Made by a program: the position numbers and the translations under genes. From positions 5,731,575 through 5,795,574 of the forward strand of contig JACDQD010000005.1 of NCBI GenBank assembly GCA_019843655.1: a DNA stretch of 64,000 bases, given 5' to 3'. This DNA comes from Lethocerus indicus (taxonomy: Eukaryota; Arthropoda; Insecta; Hemiptera; Belostomatidae). Under the pieces are notes generated by a model. It had not been told where the DNA came from. It saw only the letters and a list, made by a program, of their open reading frames with translations, and searched no databases. Below are positions 19,771-33,600 of the stretch, in pieces (the stretch's first letter is position 1; every line of letters begins with the position of its first letter).

Positions 19771-22700
19771 TCTTTGTTTTCACATCGCGTACATTTATTA
19801 AGGCGTCCGACGGGGTTTTTTAGTAAAAGGAAAGAAAGTAATTATGACGCGAAAAGAAATATATAAAAAATAATATAATAAAACTAACACTTCCTCCATG
19901 TGTGCTCAAAATTGTTTGCACTCTATCTTTACTCCTTTCTTCTGTCCTATTTAAAGAAAAATACACGCTAAAATATAAGCATTAGCAATATTTACAAATC
20001 GCCCCTCTATATTGTGCCTCTCTCTGTCCCTTAACAAGGTAACCCTTTGAAGAAGTTCACTGTATTGATTTTGGCCATAAGCCTCCTGAATCTTCAATCC
20101 CTTGCTCCAGCCTGTTTTTGGAAATACAATTTTTATGATTTTATTGACTATAATTTGTTTGTTAATATTTGTCAAATGTGTGACAAGGCCATCACCTTGA
20201 TTTTTTTAAATATGGCCTTGATTTTTAATATGATTGATTATTTTTAATTTTGATCTTTTATAAGACATTTTTATCCCTTATCATTTTTTTAATATGGCCT
20301 ATTTGCTAATTTGATGGGTGAGTATAAATGTAAGCAGTTAATATGTAATTCTTGATTCCATCTTCTTTTAACAAAAATAAAAATACTTCCTTGTTAAAGT
20401 ATTACCATAACAAGAAAGTTCATTTAACTCATTTTATTATCTATCTCCAATTTAGTAGTAAAATATTGTATTCAATCTAGTTACCTGTGCTCTATGATAA
20501 TGTGCTCTAATTAAACAGAGTATTTAGAATGTAAAATTTCCAAAATTTATTAGTAAAGTACACACAGATGTGGGATATCAATGAACACTGTCATCACATG
20601 TACTATACATATATAATAGTAACAAGGCTGACATGATGTTTCATTCCCAGGCAATACATTACCTTTATATTACCAATGCTAATGACAATAGCAAGCAGCC
20701 AGAACAGGTTTTGGATCAAATAAAAAATGATAGAAGAAAATCGCATGAGTGATGTGGAACCTGATTTATGTTATTGTGTTAAAAGATATTTTAATATGTA
20801 TTTAATATAAATAAATAATCAAGTACATAAAACTGAACAGAAAGCATAGTCTCCCTAAATAATTTTCATATAGTTGTCATCTTAATTGTATATAGTTACT
20901 TATAATTTTCACTCACCAGCAGAATTCATTTCAATAGTTGTCAGTTAGTTTATTAATGTATAGTGTGTGTGATTAGGAGTAATTGTAGCATGACCTTAAG
21001 AAGTATAGTATTTAAAATAATTACTAATCATTCCATGTGAGTAGTAATTTTCTCACTATTTTTCAAAGCTTAATCCTTTAAAAACATTATTTCATTGAAA
21101 TAATGATATATTAATAAATTGAAATGTTTAATTTATATTTTGAACTGATTTAATGATTCAAGAAGATTATCCAATGTTATACATTGACTTCCTCCCTGGA
21201 GGAATTATAATTGTGTATAAATAAGTTAATAATCAACAAACTTACTTCCATTTGAAATATCCAAACAACCGGATTACAGATCATATTTTATAATTCATTA
21301 GAAATGTTTATTTTTTATTTATAATGTAATTATTCAAAATAGCAGATACATTTTTTTATTGATGCCAATGTGGTTCTTTTTCCAGGTGTCAATTTATGTT
21401 GTTGAAGATGTCTTTATGGCATATTATTATATTCATTTATATCTGTTGTTTGTATATAGTAATTGAATAATACAATTGTTAATCATAAGAATTAAATTTG
21501 TCACACTACCAGACAGAAATCACAGGTTAGCATTAACTACATATATTTTATGTATGATTTTCAAATATTTAATTGATTTAAAAGTTTTTGGTCATGGGTG
21601 ATTAATCCCAGGACAGTATTCACTGCAGTAGTTCTATTTTGAAAGTTTGGAACATACTTAGTATTTTACCTGACTCTTTAGATGCAAAAAGACAAAATAA
21701 ATTAATATCTTTGCAGGGACTAACTTATTATAACACCAAGGAGATAAGTAACGAACAGGAGAAATCTATTTGATTAAATTATAATTAAATAAACAAATAA
21801 AGCAGATAAATATGTTCTAAAAAAATCAAGGATCATTCTGCAGTAAGGTGCAGAAACAAAATGAGCTTTAATTTTAAAATAAAATGAATTAACGCATATC
21901 CTCCTGGGACTCCATACTTATCCCATTCTCATAGTTTAAAAAATATTTAAACAGAACTAATTAAAGGAGTTGGTGAAAAAATATTTTTCTTGACACAATA
22001 CTATAAAAAGTGTACAAAATTAAATATAATTGATTAGTTACCATAATTTCAATATTGTTTAATAATAATAATTTGTGATGTCAACATCACATATGGATGT
22101 GGATCCATAACATAACATTATAGTTCAACAAATAATGTTAATACGTATAAATATTAAAATAATAACAATTATGGTTTTCATTTAATGTGAAAGTAAAGTG
22201 AAATTATTATCTTTTCAAACTAAATCTTTCAGGGACATGTAGGAAGGGCAAGAATTAAAAATGAAGATAAACTGTTTATTTTTTAAACCAATTAGATTAA
22301 TTTTTCTTGGTTTAAAAAAATATCTTGTATATGAACAAATAAGTATATTAATCTACCTTTTATTGCAAGATGATGGTATAATTCAATGGCCATAAGTTAT
22401 TACTGTTCAATGAGAAAAATAACAAAATTTTAAACAAACCATTACATCATCTTGTGTGAAATAATATCCCAGGTACAAATTACTTAGCCAAGGTTATGAG
22501 TATAACGTGAATGTACATTTTAAAATGTATATTTAATACAATTCTGTATCAATCCTCCAAGTTGTTAATTGTACAAATTTACTGATTTTTCAATGGCTTG
22601 GGTTATAAAGAAAAAGTACTCCTTAACGAACAGGATCAAAATATATTGAACTAGGAATATAGGTTGATAACAACATCTATCTGGCAGTGAACAACTTGTA

Positions 22701-22999
22701 TTTACATATAGGCAAACTGTGTTGTTCATAATACCAAGATGTGTACGTGTGTGTGTGTATGTAACAAGAGGTACCAAGATATAATGTAAATTTAAATACA
22801 TTCATATAATTAATGGATTCATTAGCAACATGATTCGTACCTAAATACTGTTCTGTATTCCTAGAAGTAACAATTTGTGACTACATTACTAACAATAATG
22901 ATGCCATAGTACATCAAATCAATAACTCCAAATAGTGATAACATTTTTGAAGGAATTTCATTCACAACAATTATAGGTATTTAATGAGCGCATCTATAA
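19771..22999. other. AT-rich, CpG-poor intergenic DNA
   Basis: Very AT-rich noncoding DNA with almost no CpG dinucleotides (about one CpG between 20041 and 20760). No exon, transposon protein or RNA gene recognised. Part of it could be a long 3' UTR of the ATPase beta gene, which is transcribed towards it. Confidence 0.55.
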
Positions 23000-24528
23000 A
23001 ATTTTAAATTCTCAACGGCCACTTTATTTTTATCATACAGTATTTAATAGAATTTAATTTCATAACCTTCAAAAACTAATTCAAAAGTATTCCCTTAAAG
23101 CTAAGAAACAAGTATAAAAACTCAATAAATAATTGCCCAAAATGTTACAAACATTAAAACAAGATGGCAGCTCTTGAAGCATTACAACTAGTATAATATT
23201 ACATAATGACTAGAACTATTATTAGTGATACCTAGAACTAAGTGAATGTTTCCTACAAGAGGTTTTTTTTTTAAATAACGAACTATATTTCCCACGCCTC
23301 TCAATATGTCCCTTTTTTTAATTATCACATCCTATACTAATACTTTTAAGCATTCAAATATGGCTCGTCACAAGCGCAATAACAAAACGTACTCTCAAAA
23401 AGAAAAACACTTTGTTTAAGCTCTAAATATTTTTAGGTAACTCATAAGGACCGGGTCGGGTCGTCTTTTATCAAATGGATAATAACAACAGTCATAAAAC
23501 TGAGTGCCAAGGCCTCACTCAAGAGTGGCCGGCCGGGCTCTTTTATACCGATTACATATAACCATATTACCATTAAGTTACTTACTAATAATAATAATAA
23601 CAATTACTAATATTACTATTTATCATTATTATTATTATTATCGTTATTGTTATTTTAGGCAAACAAAATAAGTACAAAGTGACGAGACGGGAGGCAGAGT
23701 AGCCCCTGTCATCGCGCGACGAAATACAATATTTAAAACAATACAGTATAAAAATACAATTAGGTTCGATCGTCACGTCTCGTACAAAAATTTACATCAT
23801 ACAATACAAAGAATTCTCTCTCGTGCACTCTGCAGTTTTTTCGTTTATGTATTTACTCATTTTTAAATTTCTTTTGTACACGCATGACATTTGTGCCGTA
23901 AGATTCTGTACAGGAGGTACGAAGAAACAATGTATGTAAAATAAAAATTATACCTTTAAAAAGTTTGAAATATATATAAAAGCTGGCGGCTGGTGAGACG
24001 GTTGCTTGAGAGACGACACGTGTGGTGTTGGTGGTGTGTTGTTGTTATACTGTGTGTTTGATGTGTTAAGTGCTGGTGGGCTGGCCTGCCAAACTCCGCT
24101 GCCACTCCACTCCACAGGGGCACAGCCGCTGGAAACCCACTAGTCGGCGTTTCTTTAGTTCTCCTGCCCCTCAACATTCACGCTGACTCGCCAGTCCTCC
24201 TGCGCTCAATGACTCACTAATTGTCTGACTTACTGACTGACTTCTATTGTATATTGTTTTCCCGTTTTTATATATTCATATTATGATCGAATGTCATTTT
24301 CAGTGTTTCGTGTTTTTTTTTTTTTGGCTGTCTATGTGTTTCAGTGTGATGTGTGTGTGTGTGTGTATGCTTTTGTTGTTATGTTGTGTGTACATTTGAC
24401 ACAGACGGACAAGAGATTTGTGTGGTGGTAGTTGTTATTGTTATTACTGTTGTGTTATTGTTGTTGTGATCAGTGTGTGGATGCTTTAGAGACGTTATGC
24501 ATGCACGCACATAAAACAGTCGGACAGT
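23000..24528 (-). other. Probable 3' UTR and flank of Na+/K+-ATPase beta gene
   Basis: Sequence directly after the stop codon on the minus strand. It has (AAT)n-like runs at about 23585-23640, a GT microsatellite at about 24350-24368 and GC-richer patches. Minus-strand AATAAA signals occur only far down, for example opposite tttatt near 23025, so a long 3' UTR is likely but its end is unproven. Confidence 0.4.
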
Positions 24529-24632
24529 TTAGTCGATCATGAGCTCGAAGTGGACTGAGCCCCTGCGCTCTGCACGATCGTGTTGTATGTTGTGTGCCCA
24601 CGCTTTGCACTCGATGTTTATCAATACACCCG
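24529..24632 (-). CDS. nrv: ATPase beta exon 7 (terminal)
   Basis: Encodes [20 protein letters not shown] and [14 protein letters not shown], then TAA at 24531-24529. Cys292 should pair with Cys235 of exon 6. This short exon completes the protein; reading on from exon 6 without splicing would give a false end. Confidence 0.94.
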
Positions 24633-27600
24633 CTGTTCAAACACAAATAAAAGCACGATTTATTTATAATGGAAGTAACTTAATATTACTAAATCAGTTT
24701 TACTGGAAATAATTGTTTAAAACTTACACAATTGGAGCATTTTAAACGGGAAATATATTATTAAAAGTGTGGCAGAATCAAGGCAGAATTTGAGAGGTAA
24801 ACACAAAAAGATATTAATAAAAAGTACTCCATAATTCACTTCAAAATCTCCATAATTTGCACGTCAACAGTACAACTGATTAATGCTTTATGTTGAGATT
24901 TCTGACATCGAGAGGTATCTATTATACAGCATTATATTACAACACGCAAGTGATACCACACTTACTCGCTGGTTTTTCAAACCAAACAGCAACAATAGGA
25001 CTGAGGTAACCTTCCAAATTCTGATACGGGAAGTAATATCCTGGAAAACCTCTCCTAGGTATATATTGTATTGAACCTATGTTTTCCACATCAGCTGGGT
25101 TTTCACCCTCACATGACACCCAGACTGTATTCAACTAGAAAAAATATTATCATTATTATCTGAATTCCTAGATTTATTGAAGACCCTTTTTGAAATTGGA
25201 AAACCATCACAATTTTGATGCGTTTGAAGTGTAGGGGAGAGAGAAGGAGAAAAATTTGCAATATTTTAATCATAATAAGTCAATATCCAATAAATATCTG
25301 AAAAATAAGAATGTTTTCTTTTATTGATTTTGCATTGATGTTTATAACAACACAAATATTTTTATTCAAATAAACTCTGATAATAGCAATTACAAGCTTC
25401 TAAAAAAAGATGCTAGTTACTGTCAAAATATATAGGTCATAATTTTACTATAAAATTATATGTAAACTTGTTAAAATGTTGACTAATAAGAATATAATAA
25501 ATATATTGGGACATTTTTTGACAATCAACTCACTGCTTTGGGATTGTGCTTTTTCTCTTCATTAATGTAGTTCCTGAGATCTTCAGGCATAGTATCCGGC
25601 AGTGTTTCAGTATCATTAAAGAACTCTGGCATCCATCCAAATATCTGTAGCAAGTATAAAATATGAAAATTATTAAATACAAATTATTTGTGTTTTTTCT
25701 TTAGTTGATACACTATTAATTTCAATTATAGTACTTATATGTGAATGATATTTAATAGATGTTCAATGATTGTTCTTTAGAATGAACAAGGAACAAAAAA
25801 ATACTTAACAAAGTGTTATAAGAAGGTGCCAAAGAGTTTGACACCCAGAGGTGTCTGTTTAAATATACCTGTATAATATTCACTAATAATATGGAGTGAA
25901 CACCACCTGAATAATTGACACCTGAATGTTGATTGGTTGGGGAGTGACAAAATAGATACTGTTTATTTGGAAGTTATCATTCCAGCAATTACAACTTCAA
26001 CCCTAATGAAATGATAATTTGACACCCAAAAACCAAGCTGTGGTTACCCTTCAAACCAATTTGATACCAAGTGAAATAATCCTCAATTATCATGTAATAT
26101 CTGAGAAGGCAGGTGGTGAATTTCCTAATATCAGATTTTCAAATTTATTAAGTTTATGTAAAACAATATCTACCATAATGAAATTATAATATGTAACACA
26201 ACAACCAAAGTGGTTGCTACCCTTAAAACCATTTTGATACCAAGAGAAACGTTTCTTAATTTTCAAGTAAGACCTGAAAATGCAGTAGGAGAAAATGCAG
26301 AGTACTGAATTCTTGCTACCAATTTTTAAAAAATTAATTACATGTTAGATACATATTCAGATCATTTATATTACAATAAAAGACCTGAAATAAAATAAAA
26401 AATGTGTTCAGGTAATTTTATTAGAGGAAATCACACTGTAGAACATGTAATGCTTACAATACCGGCAGGCACATGCAAATTCTAGAATCAAATACCATAA
26501 GTAAATAATGAAAAGGCCAATCATTGAAAATAAAAAATGTACACACTCAGTATAGAACAAGGTATACAAAGTTAAAAAGGGTCTTAAAAATTGTAATCTG
26601 TAAGAAATGCTGATAAGCTTTACATGCAATCACAATAAAATTAGTAATATTTAAATTATTCATTGACACATTAAAGTAGTAATTATTATTTACTGACACG
26701 CAAAGTTGTTCAAGCAGAATTAAAGTTTCGAATAGGATACATATGAGCATTTATAGATTGGAAGGGATGATACATTGGTGCAATGATGCATTCAAAAATA
26801 TATTACCTTATTTAGTTTAAGAAAAATGCATGGTGCCCCTGTATGATAATTGTAATTGTTGTCTTTAAGACATGGAGTCCAATGGTTGATGTCTACTTTG
26901 CACACTTTGTTATCGCTGGTATTAGTTTCAAAATCACAATACTGGGACTGCGCCTCGACTTCAACGCTCGGTTCCCTATATGCTGAAAATTTTAACCATA
27001 TGATGTTTTTAATTAGTTCAATGAAGCATAGAAAATATTATTTAAGTAGTGTTATTTTCTCGATTATGAAATGAATTACTTAAATAATTATAATTTCAGA
27101 GAAATAGCAGTTATTGGCAGAACCTTTTTACATGAATATAATGGCCCAAACATGCTTCTTTAAGTTTAGGTTTTTGTTCAAAGTGCTTCCTTGCAAGTGT
27201 AATTAAAGCAAAGCATTGGTTAACTACTGTTTACAGTTATCAAGATGACTTTTATAAAGAAACTGTTTATGAAGTACCTGTTTTCATTTTGTGTATTAAT
27301 GTACCATGAATCACTAAAGTGGAATAAATATTTCATATTTTGTTGAGCATTTAATGCTCAAAACATATTTGTGTAGGCACTTCCTGAATTCTTGGTTAAC
27401 ATTTTATCAGAAATAGTAAATGTTCCTGTGTGTATTTATCTGAGTCACTTCCATGGATCAACATACTTCCATACTATTAATGTATTTAATAGTGAGGATT
27501 ACATTTACAGATACTGAAAATTTGAAGGTGGGTACTTACGTTTAAGGAACTCATCAAGTTTACTCGTCCATGCAGCATAGTTGCTTTCTGAAACTTTGTA

Positions 27601-30600
27601 CCAGATAAGAGTGCTCTCAACGTGAGACTCTGGTGGCATAGGCCTGAAACCCAATCCTGGAACACAACAAAGGTGTCGATTTAAATAAAAAGGCCATATA
27701 TTGAAATGTACTGGAACAGATTTCAACGAAACTTCTAAGCAACAAATCTTTTCTTTCGTAATCCAACTTACTGCCACATTTATAATATTGATTAGAATGG
27801 TTACAAGCAACAGAGGTACGCCATTAAGGGTTATGTTTGCACATCTCAGTAAATTAAGATTCAACCTATGGTTCTTACACATTACAGACCTGTTATTCCA
27901 AACTTTAAACTACAAAATCTGGACAATTTAGAATACATTATTAATGCAAGAAAATTTGGCTGCGACGAAAAATCACCGTGAATCAAATGTGTTACAGATA
28001 ATAATAAACTAGGTTCAGCAGAAGTGAGCTAGTCGAAGAACTTTTTAATACCTAGTTATAAAAAGGGTACTACAGTAAATATATTAACACGCTTCGAAAG
28101 TAATAAAGCAGTTTACCAGGGTTGTCACCGATGAGGCCGGACGACATCTGCCATTTGGGTGATTTTATATCGATGGTCTGAAAGAATAGGGTCAAGAGTG
28201 CGCAGAAGAACCCCGACAGACCCACGTAAAAACAGACGTAGAACAGCAGGATCTTGGCTGAAAACAAAAACAGATATAATGTAACAATCGGGAACATATT
28301 CGAAGTAGTATAATCAAATTGAAATTTGATTTAATTGGCAGACCTGGACACGAAAAAATGGGCTTGAGTAAAATCATGATAAACAAATTTAATCGTGCAG
28401 AGTTTCAAATAGAATATTTGAAGTATTTATTAAACAAAAATTGTTGAACAAAAGATTAATGTGAGCACTTTTTAAAGAACGAGATAACTTTTAGATAAAT
28501 TGTATAACTAAGGGCGGATCTCATTTGTGCCCATAATTATGAAAGTGGTCTAAGTCAATTCAAACTTTAAATACAACATTCTCATATGAAATTCGCACAA
28601 CATTTCACATTCATAGTAAACTTCCTTTAATCGAGACTAATAAAATTCTAAATTAAAATGTTGCATAATATAAAAATATTTGTTAATTTATTCGAAAGCA
28701 ATACATTAAATATCTCGAAACCAGAAATATATGACTTAGACCACTTTCATAATTATGGGCACATTTAATTATGCGATAGGGGAAACAGAGACATAAAGTT
28801 TGATTAAGTATTTAAAGTTACGAACAAAAGTAAGGGCAATTTAGAAAGAACAAGTTCATTTCCTAAATGTCTAATTAATAACCCAAGTTCACAAATATTA
28901 TTTTCGCATATGATGCCACAAAAATATCTTGGAATAAAATATCGCAGGATACGAACAGTATGCATAACGCTTTCGGTTTAATTTTGAACTATTTTTTCAG
29001 GCGATATTCCCAGTTATATTTAGTCATCTCAGGGATATCGATAAAAGCCGAAGTGTTTAAAAACAAGCCCGTTGGACGTGCTGTATAAACCGACGTAATC
29101 AGTCAATAAATCCGTGTCTCGCCAAGTCCAATAGTCAAGAGTGCTGGGCCCGTTTTTTAAGCGGGTGACTTAAAAAAATTGCCCCTTACGCCGAGCAAGC
29201 CGCACAGAGGGTGGGATCGTGGAGGGGAATTCTCAAGGAAGAATCCGCCTAACACGCGTTTTACCGAAATGAAACGCCGATAGTGGAGAGTAGGCGTCGA
29301 GTCAGCGTTCTCGCCTCCGACGAAGCCCGTGGTAATTTATTCAATAGTACTAACATGTAGGCGGGACGACGACGGATGATTTTTTTGTTAACCCTCCGAA
29401 AATAATTCAAGGAAAATTATTGTCGGTCAAACCGATAAACCATACCAAATATATTTTGAAGAAAAGTCAAACTAACAATGAATAAGAAAGAATTAAAATT
29501 GTTGTATTTGTTATATATTGTATAAAGAAACAGACTTTTTCCCCCGCAAATTAAGATTAGCATTAATAAATTTTGTACAATACTGGCTAATGTAAATTAA
29601 AACGAAAGTAACGAAACAAAAGTGTATTTTTTTAATGCAGTGAAAAAAATGTTAGTTCTGTTTATTAATATCAAATTATCCTGCGTAATATTTCCCGGTG
29701 CCATATTTCCTGAAATGGCTAAAAAGCGCTCTAATAACCTGAGATGTAACGTACATCATTCCGAATTTACAATTAAACATACACATACATACATTTCAAT
29801 AACAAAGTTCATGAAGTTCGACAAAAATATAAGCGAGTGTGCTAAAATAAGAAGAAAAAAATGACTTATACTTTTAAATGCGGGCCGCCTCAGTGGTTCT
29901 TTTCCACGGGGCGTTTTTGAACAAGAGCCGTTGCGTTATATCGTAAATCAAAGAAAAGAATAAACGTTAGACCACGCGCGCAGTTGTTAAAGTTGTTAGA
30001 CGTTACACAATTAATATTTACAGCCGGGTAACGTCGTCTGACACCAACTTGTTTACAACTATCAACACATAGAACCGGCGGTTATGAGCCCAACCGTGCC
30101 ACGAGACGTACAACCGAAAAACGCGTACGGACAGACAGGCGCAGACGTCCTGAAAGGTTTTAAAGAAAATTTACGGCCGATATTTTGTCTCTAGACACCT
30201 CCTCCATATAGTCCTAACCCTATTATATACATGCCATATTCCAAGACCGCTTTCGTTATCTCGAAATATTTATTCACGAAATATGAAACTTTGGATAGTT
30301 TTAATTTTTGGGCAATTTTCTATCGCAATTTTTATTTATATTTTTTATTTTATTCATAAATTGTAAACTTATCGAATGACGGGAGAAAAGCCAACTTGAA
30401 ACTGGAAATACCAATAACTATTTCTTACGGTTTATCGGGAGTCAAGGTCGCGATATCAGATTCATTCATTCATTCATTCTTGTAACCCCGGAGATAATTA
30501 CTACTAATTTGGCACGGTCATCAATATTGGATACAGGCTGAAATTAAAGCGGCTAAATTACGGCTAGAACAAGTAGCGCTTATTTCTTGTATTAGCATGT

Positions 30601-33600
30601 AGATATTAGTATTTAAATACCACGTAGGCCAATTAGGCTCTGAAACAAGCCCTCGAAATAAAAACATTTTAAATCCCGTTTCGATTATTAAAAAATGTTA
30701 TATTAAAAAAATACACTGCAGAGTTGTTTTCTCTTGTACAGTCTCTAATCTAATTCATCTGTATGAAAGTATTAAGAAAATCGTATTTTAAAAATAGTTT
30801 CATACAAACGATGAATTTTTTAATGAGCCGCCACCAACTAGAAGTGTCGAGTCTGACAGTCGATAATTGCAGACTGGGCGCAAAGGCGTTTAATCTTGTT
30901 CACATTATAGCGCCCGCCGTTTCATTTCTGCTACACTGAACGTGGTGGTATCCAGCGGCATTTGATGAAGATGCCCCCCGGGAAACAGCGCGACACAAGA
31001 GGACAAGCCAAGTTGCCAAAAATACACGCGTGAAAGCTTTTAAGATTGATGAAGTGGAAGGCAAGCTTCACAACAGTGGTACAGAGTGACAGCGGCCTTG
31101 TCTAAAATGTTATTTCTGTTCCCGCTTATCACTAAAACCGCCCACACACCCTCGTGTCCACTTCCTAGCCTACTTACAAACAGTCTATATAATATAAATT
31201 TTTTAAATAGTTTCATCACAATTCTTCCTATCGTCTATTTGAGTCGGCCATGGAGTACATTAACAGTGCAGTCGACCTACATGCCTCGACGTCTCAAAAA
31301 TGTACCGACGGAATGTTACTGAAGATGGAGAGAAGCCGAAATCTGTCTAGCGTAGGACCCCGTGCTTTGTTGGTCCGAGGCTAGACCGATTTTGGCTTCT
31401 GGAAAAAAGATATTTACGCTACTGTCCATGTGGCCAACCCATTTCGCCGTGATACTGACATTGCTCCGTCATAATAATACACGTTTTTCTTAATTTAAAT
31501 AATTTTAGAGGAGTCCCTGAGGTCATACTCTTGGAATTTTCTGTCTAATATATATGGGATTCTCATTAATCGTACGATTTTCTGTTTCCAATCGCCTATT
31601 CAAACGATATGGGCTTCTCCCCATCGTGCTATCCCCCCAGAATGCTATCCACTCCGGTCTAACTTAGATCAAATAGGAAAATAGGCTCGAATAATTAAAA
31701 ATTCGTTTAACGTTAAGTAAGTCGGATCTAAGATTCTGGATCGGTTTGGCAATGTGGATTCATGTTTGTAATCAACCGACAGATAACAAAATATGTATAA
31801 AATACACCTATATAAAATACAGGAGGCCAGTGGCGAAGCCTGAGAATTTGTTGTATTTACAAATGGAACACATTTGTCACGAATCGATTACGGTTATAAA
31901 CTTGGTGTTTTGAGTGGGGCGCGATAAGGAACAGGAGCTGGGACGGACGGATAAGACCGTCGGGGCCCCCCTCAAAAGCTTTATCGCAAAACTTGATAAC
32001 TTATTGTTACGGTTCAGCAGCTATTGGAAGTGGTTAGTCAGTTTCACTTGAGTCAACAGTTTAATGGGAAAGAAACATTTTTACTGAAACTACCGATGAG
32101 TTTGTAAATGCACGTCTTAAACCTTGATAATCTTATAAAGGAAATTCTTTAACTGCAAGGTTAAAAACATTTGCGGTTTATAAATAAATTTGTGTAGACA
32201 CTAAAACATTCTTTTCTTGGTTTTCACAACCTGGAATTCAGAAGTTGGAATAGTATTTTATGAATATGTGAATTTTAGCTAAAGCTAAATTAGGATTAAG
32301 CGGAATTGTTTTTCTGTCTTAATAAATCACGAAATTTGCTATTACTGCGGTGAAATCGATATTTTGTCGGTACAAATTTTCAAGGAGTTTAAATGTAAAA
32401 TAGAATATAAGTGCCGCTTCACCACCCGGGATGAAACACGCCCGATTACGCTCCTAAAATAAGCTCAAAATATAAACACAGCACGATGTTCTTTTAGCTC
32501 TAAATATAATTTGGACGACCCCTAACACACGCACTCCCGAAGACTTGAAAGGAAGAAACTGATTATTATTCTATTTCTGGGAATTTTTAAAAATATCTAA
32601 ATTTTTGCTGAATGAAAAATCTTGATCTTTATACCGACATAAAGGGAGTGGGCCGCAGGTAGCTATTGTTGCAGCCACCATAGTGAATATTTCATTACTC
32701 TCTTTGAAGCCTTTTGCACCGATTTCTCTGCTCACATTATTTTGTTTGAACTCACTAAAAATAACATTATATATCTTTTGGCCAGCATATATAAAAAATA
32801 TCCTGAAATTTCGTTAAAACACGAACACGAATTGAATAAGCGGCCAATAAATAACAAGCAAAAAATTTAAAATCATCCGTACTATTGCAGCAACTGCTAA
32901 CGTATAGTGCAGTATTACCGTGAACAGCAATAACAAATATTGACGGGAGCAAATATTTTTGAATATGACTAGTACGATCATTATCGTAGGTATTACTCAT
33001 TCCCCCAATCTGCCCGACTATTTCTAGGAGATTACGGTGGCAGATGTTCTCGCAACTCGGAGAAAGAGTTCTATGATAAGATATCAGAACCTTTTTAATT
33101 AAAAACAGTTGTCAACGAACTGAAATATATAAATAATTTAGTTTAAAAAAGGCAAATTTTACGTATAAGTTAAAGGTAAACTACTAAAAATGAAAAATTG
33201 GGAGGTGTCCAAAGGAAGTATTGGTAAATACATAATGATTTATTATAGGAACATAAATTCTGCACGTATGGTGCGTGGGGTTTACAGACTTTTAATAATT
33301 AAGCATTAAAAATTATTATATAAATATTCGAAAATTTCGAAAATAAGAGAATTGGAGTAAAAATTATTAGAGTAATAGCAAGCCATCACGAGACATGGAA
33401 TAAATACTAAAAAACTTCTTTTTTCCAGCGTGGAGTGGATATTCAAAACTAATTTCAAATGAACTCAGTTGCTTAGTCCAATGTTCTCACGAAGCTTGGA
33501 GCATTATCAGCACACACCAACTATCGCAAGACTACCACAATTATCGCGGTCACAGTTGTAGTGCAAAACAAATTCCTCGGTCTACTCACCAAATCCTGGC

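Noticed and set aside
24937..24965. Read-through end of ATPase beta exon 6 (KCGITCVL and stop)
   Set aside because: A gtaagt donor lies just before it, and the true C-terminus ([10 protein letters not shown]) is in the separate exon at 24529-24632.
29081..29104. TATAAA followed by TCAGTC on the plus strand
   Set aside because: The spacing of about 17 bp is too short for a TATA-initiator pair and no transcript evidence or coding exon follows.
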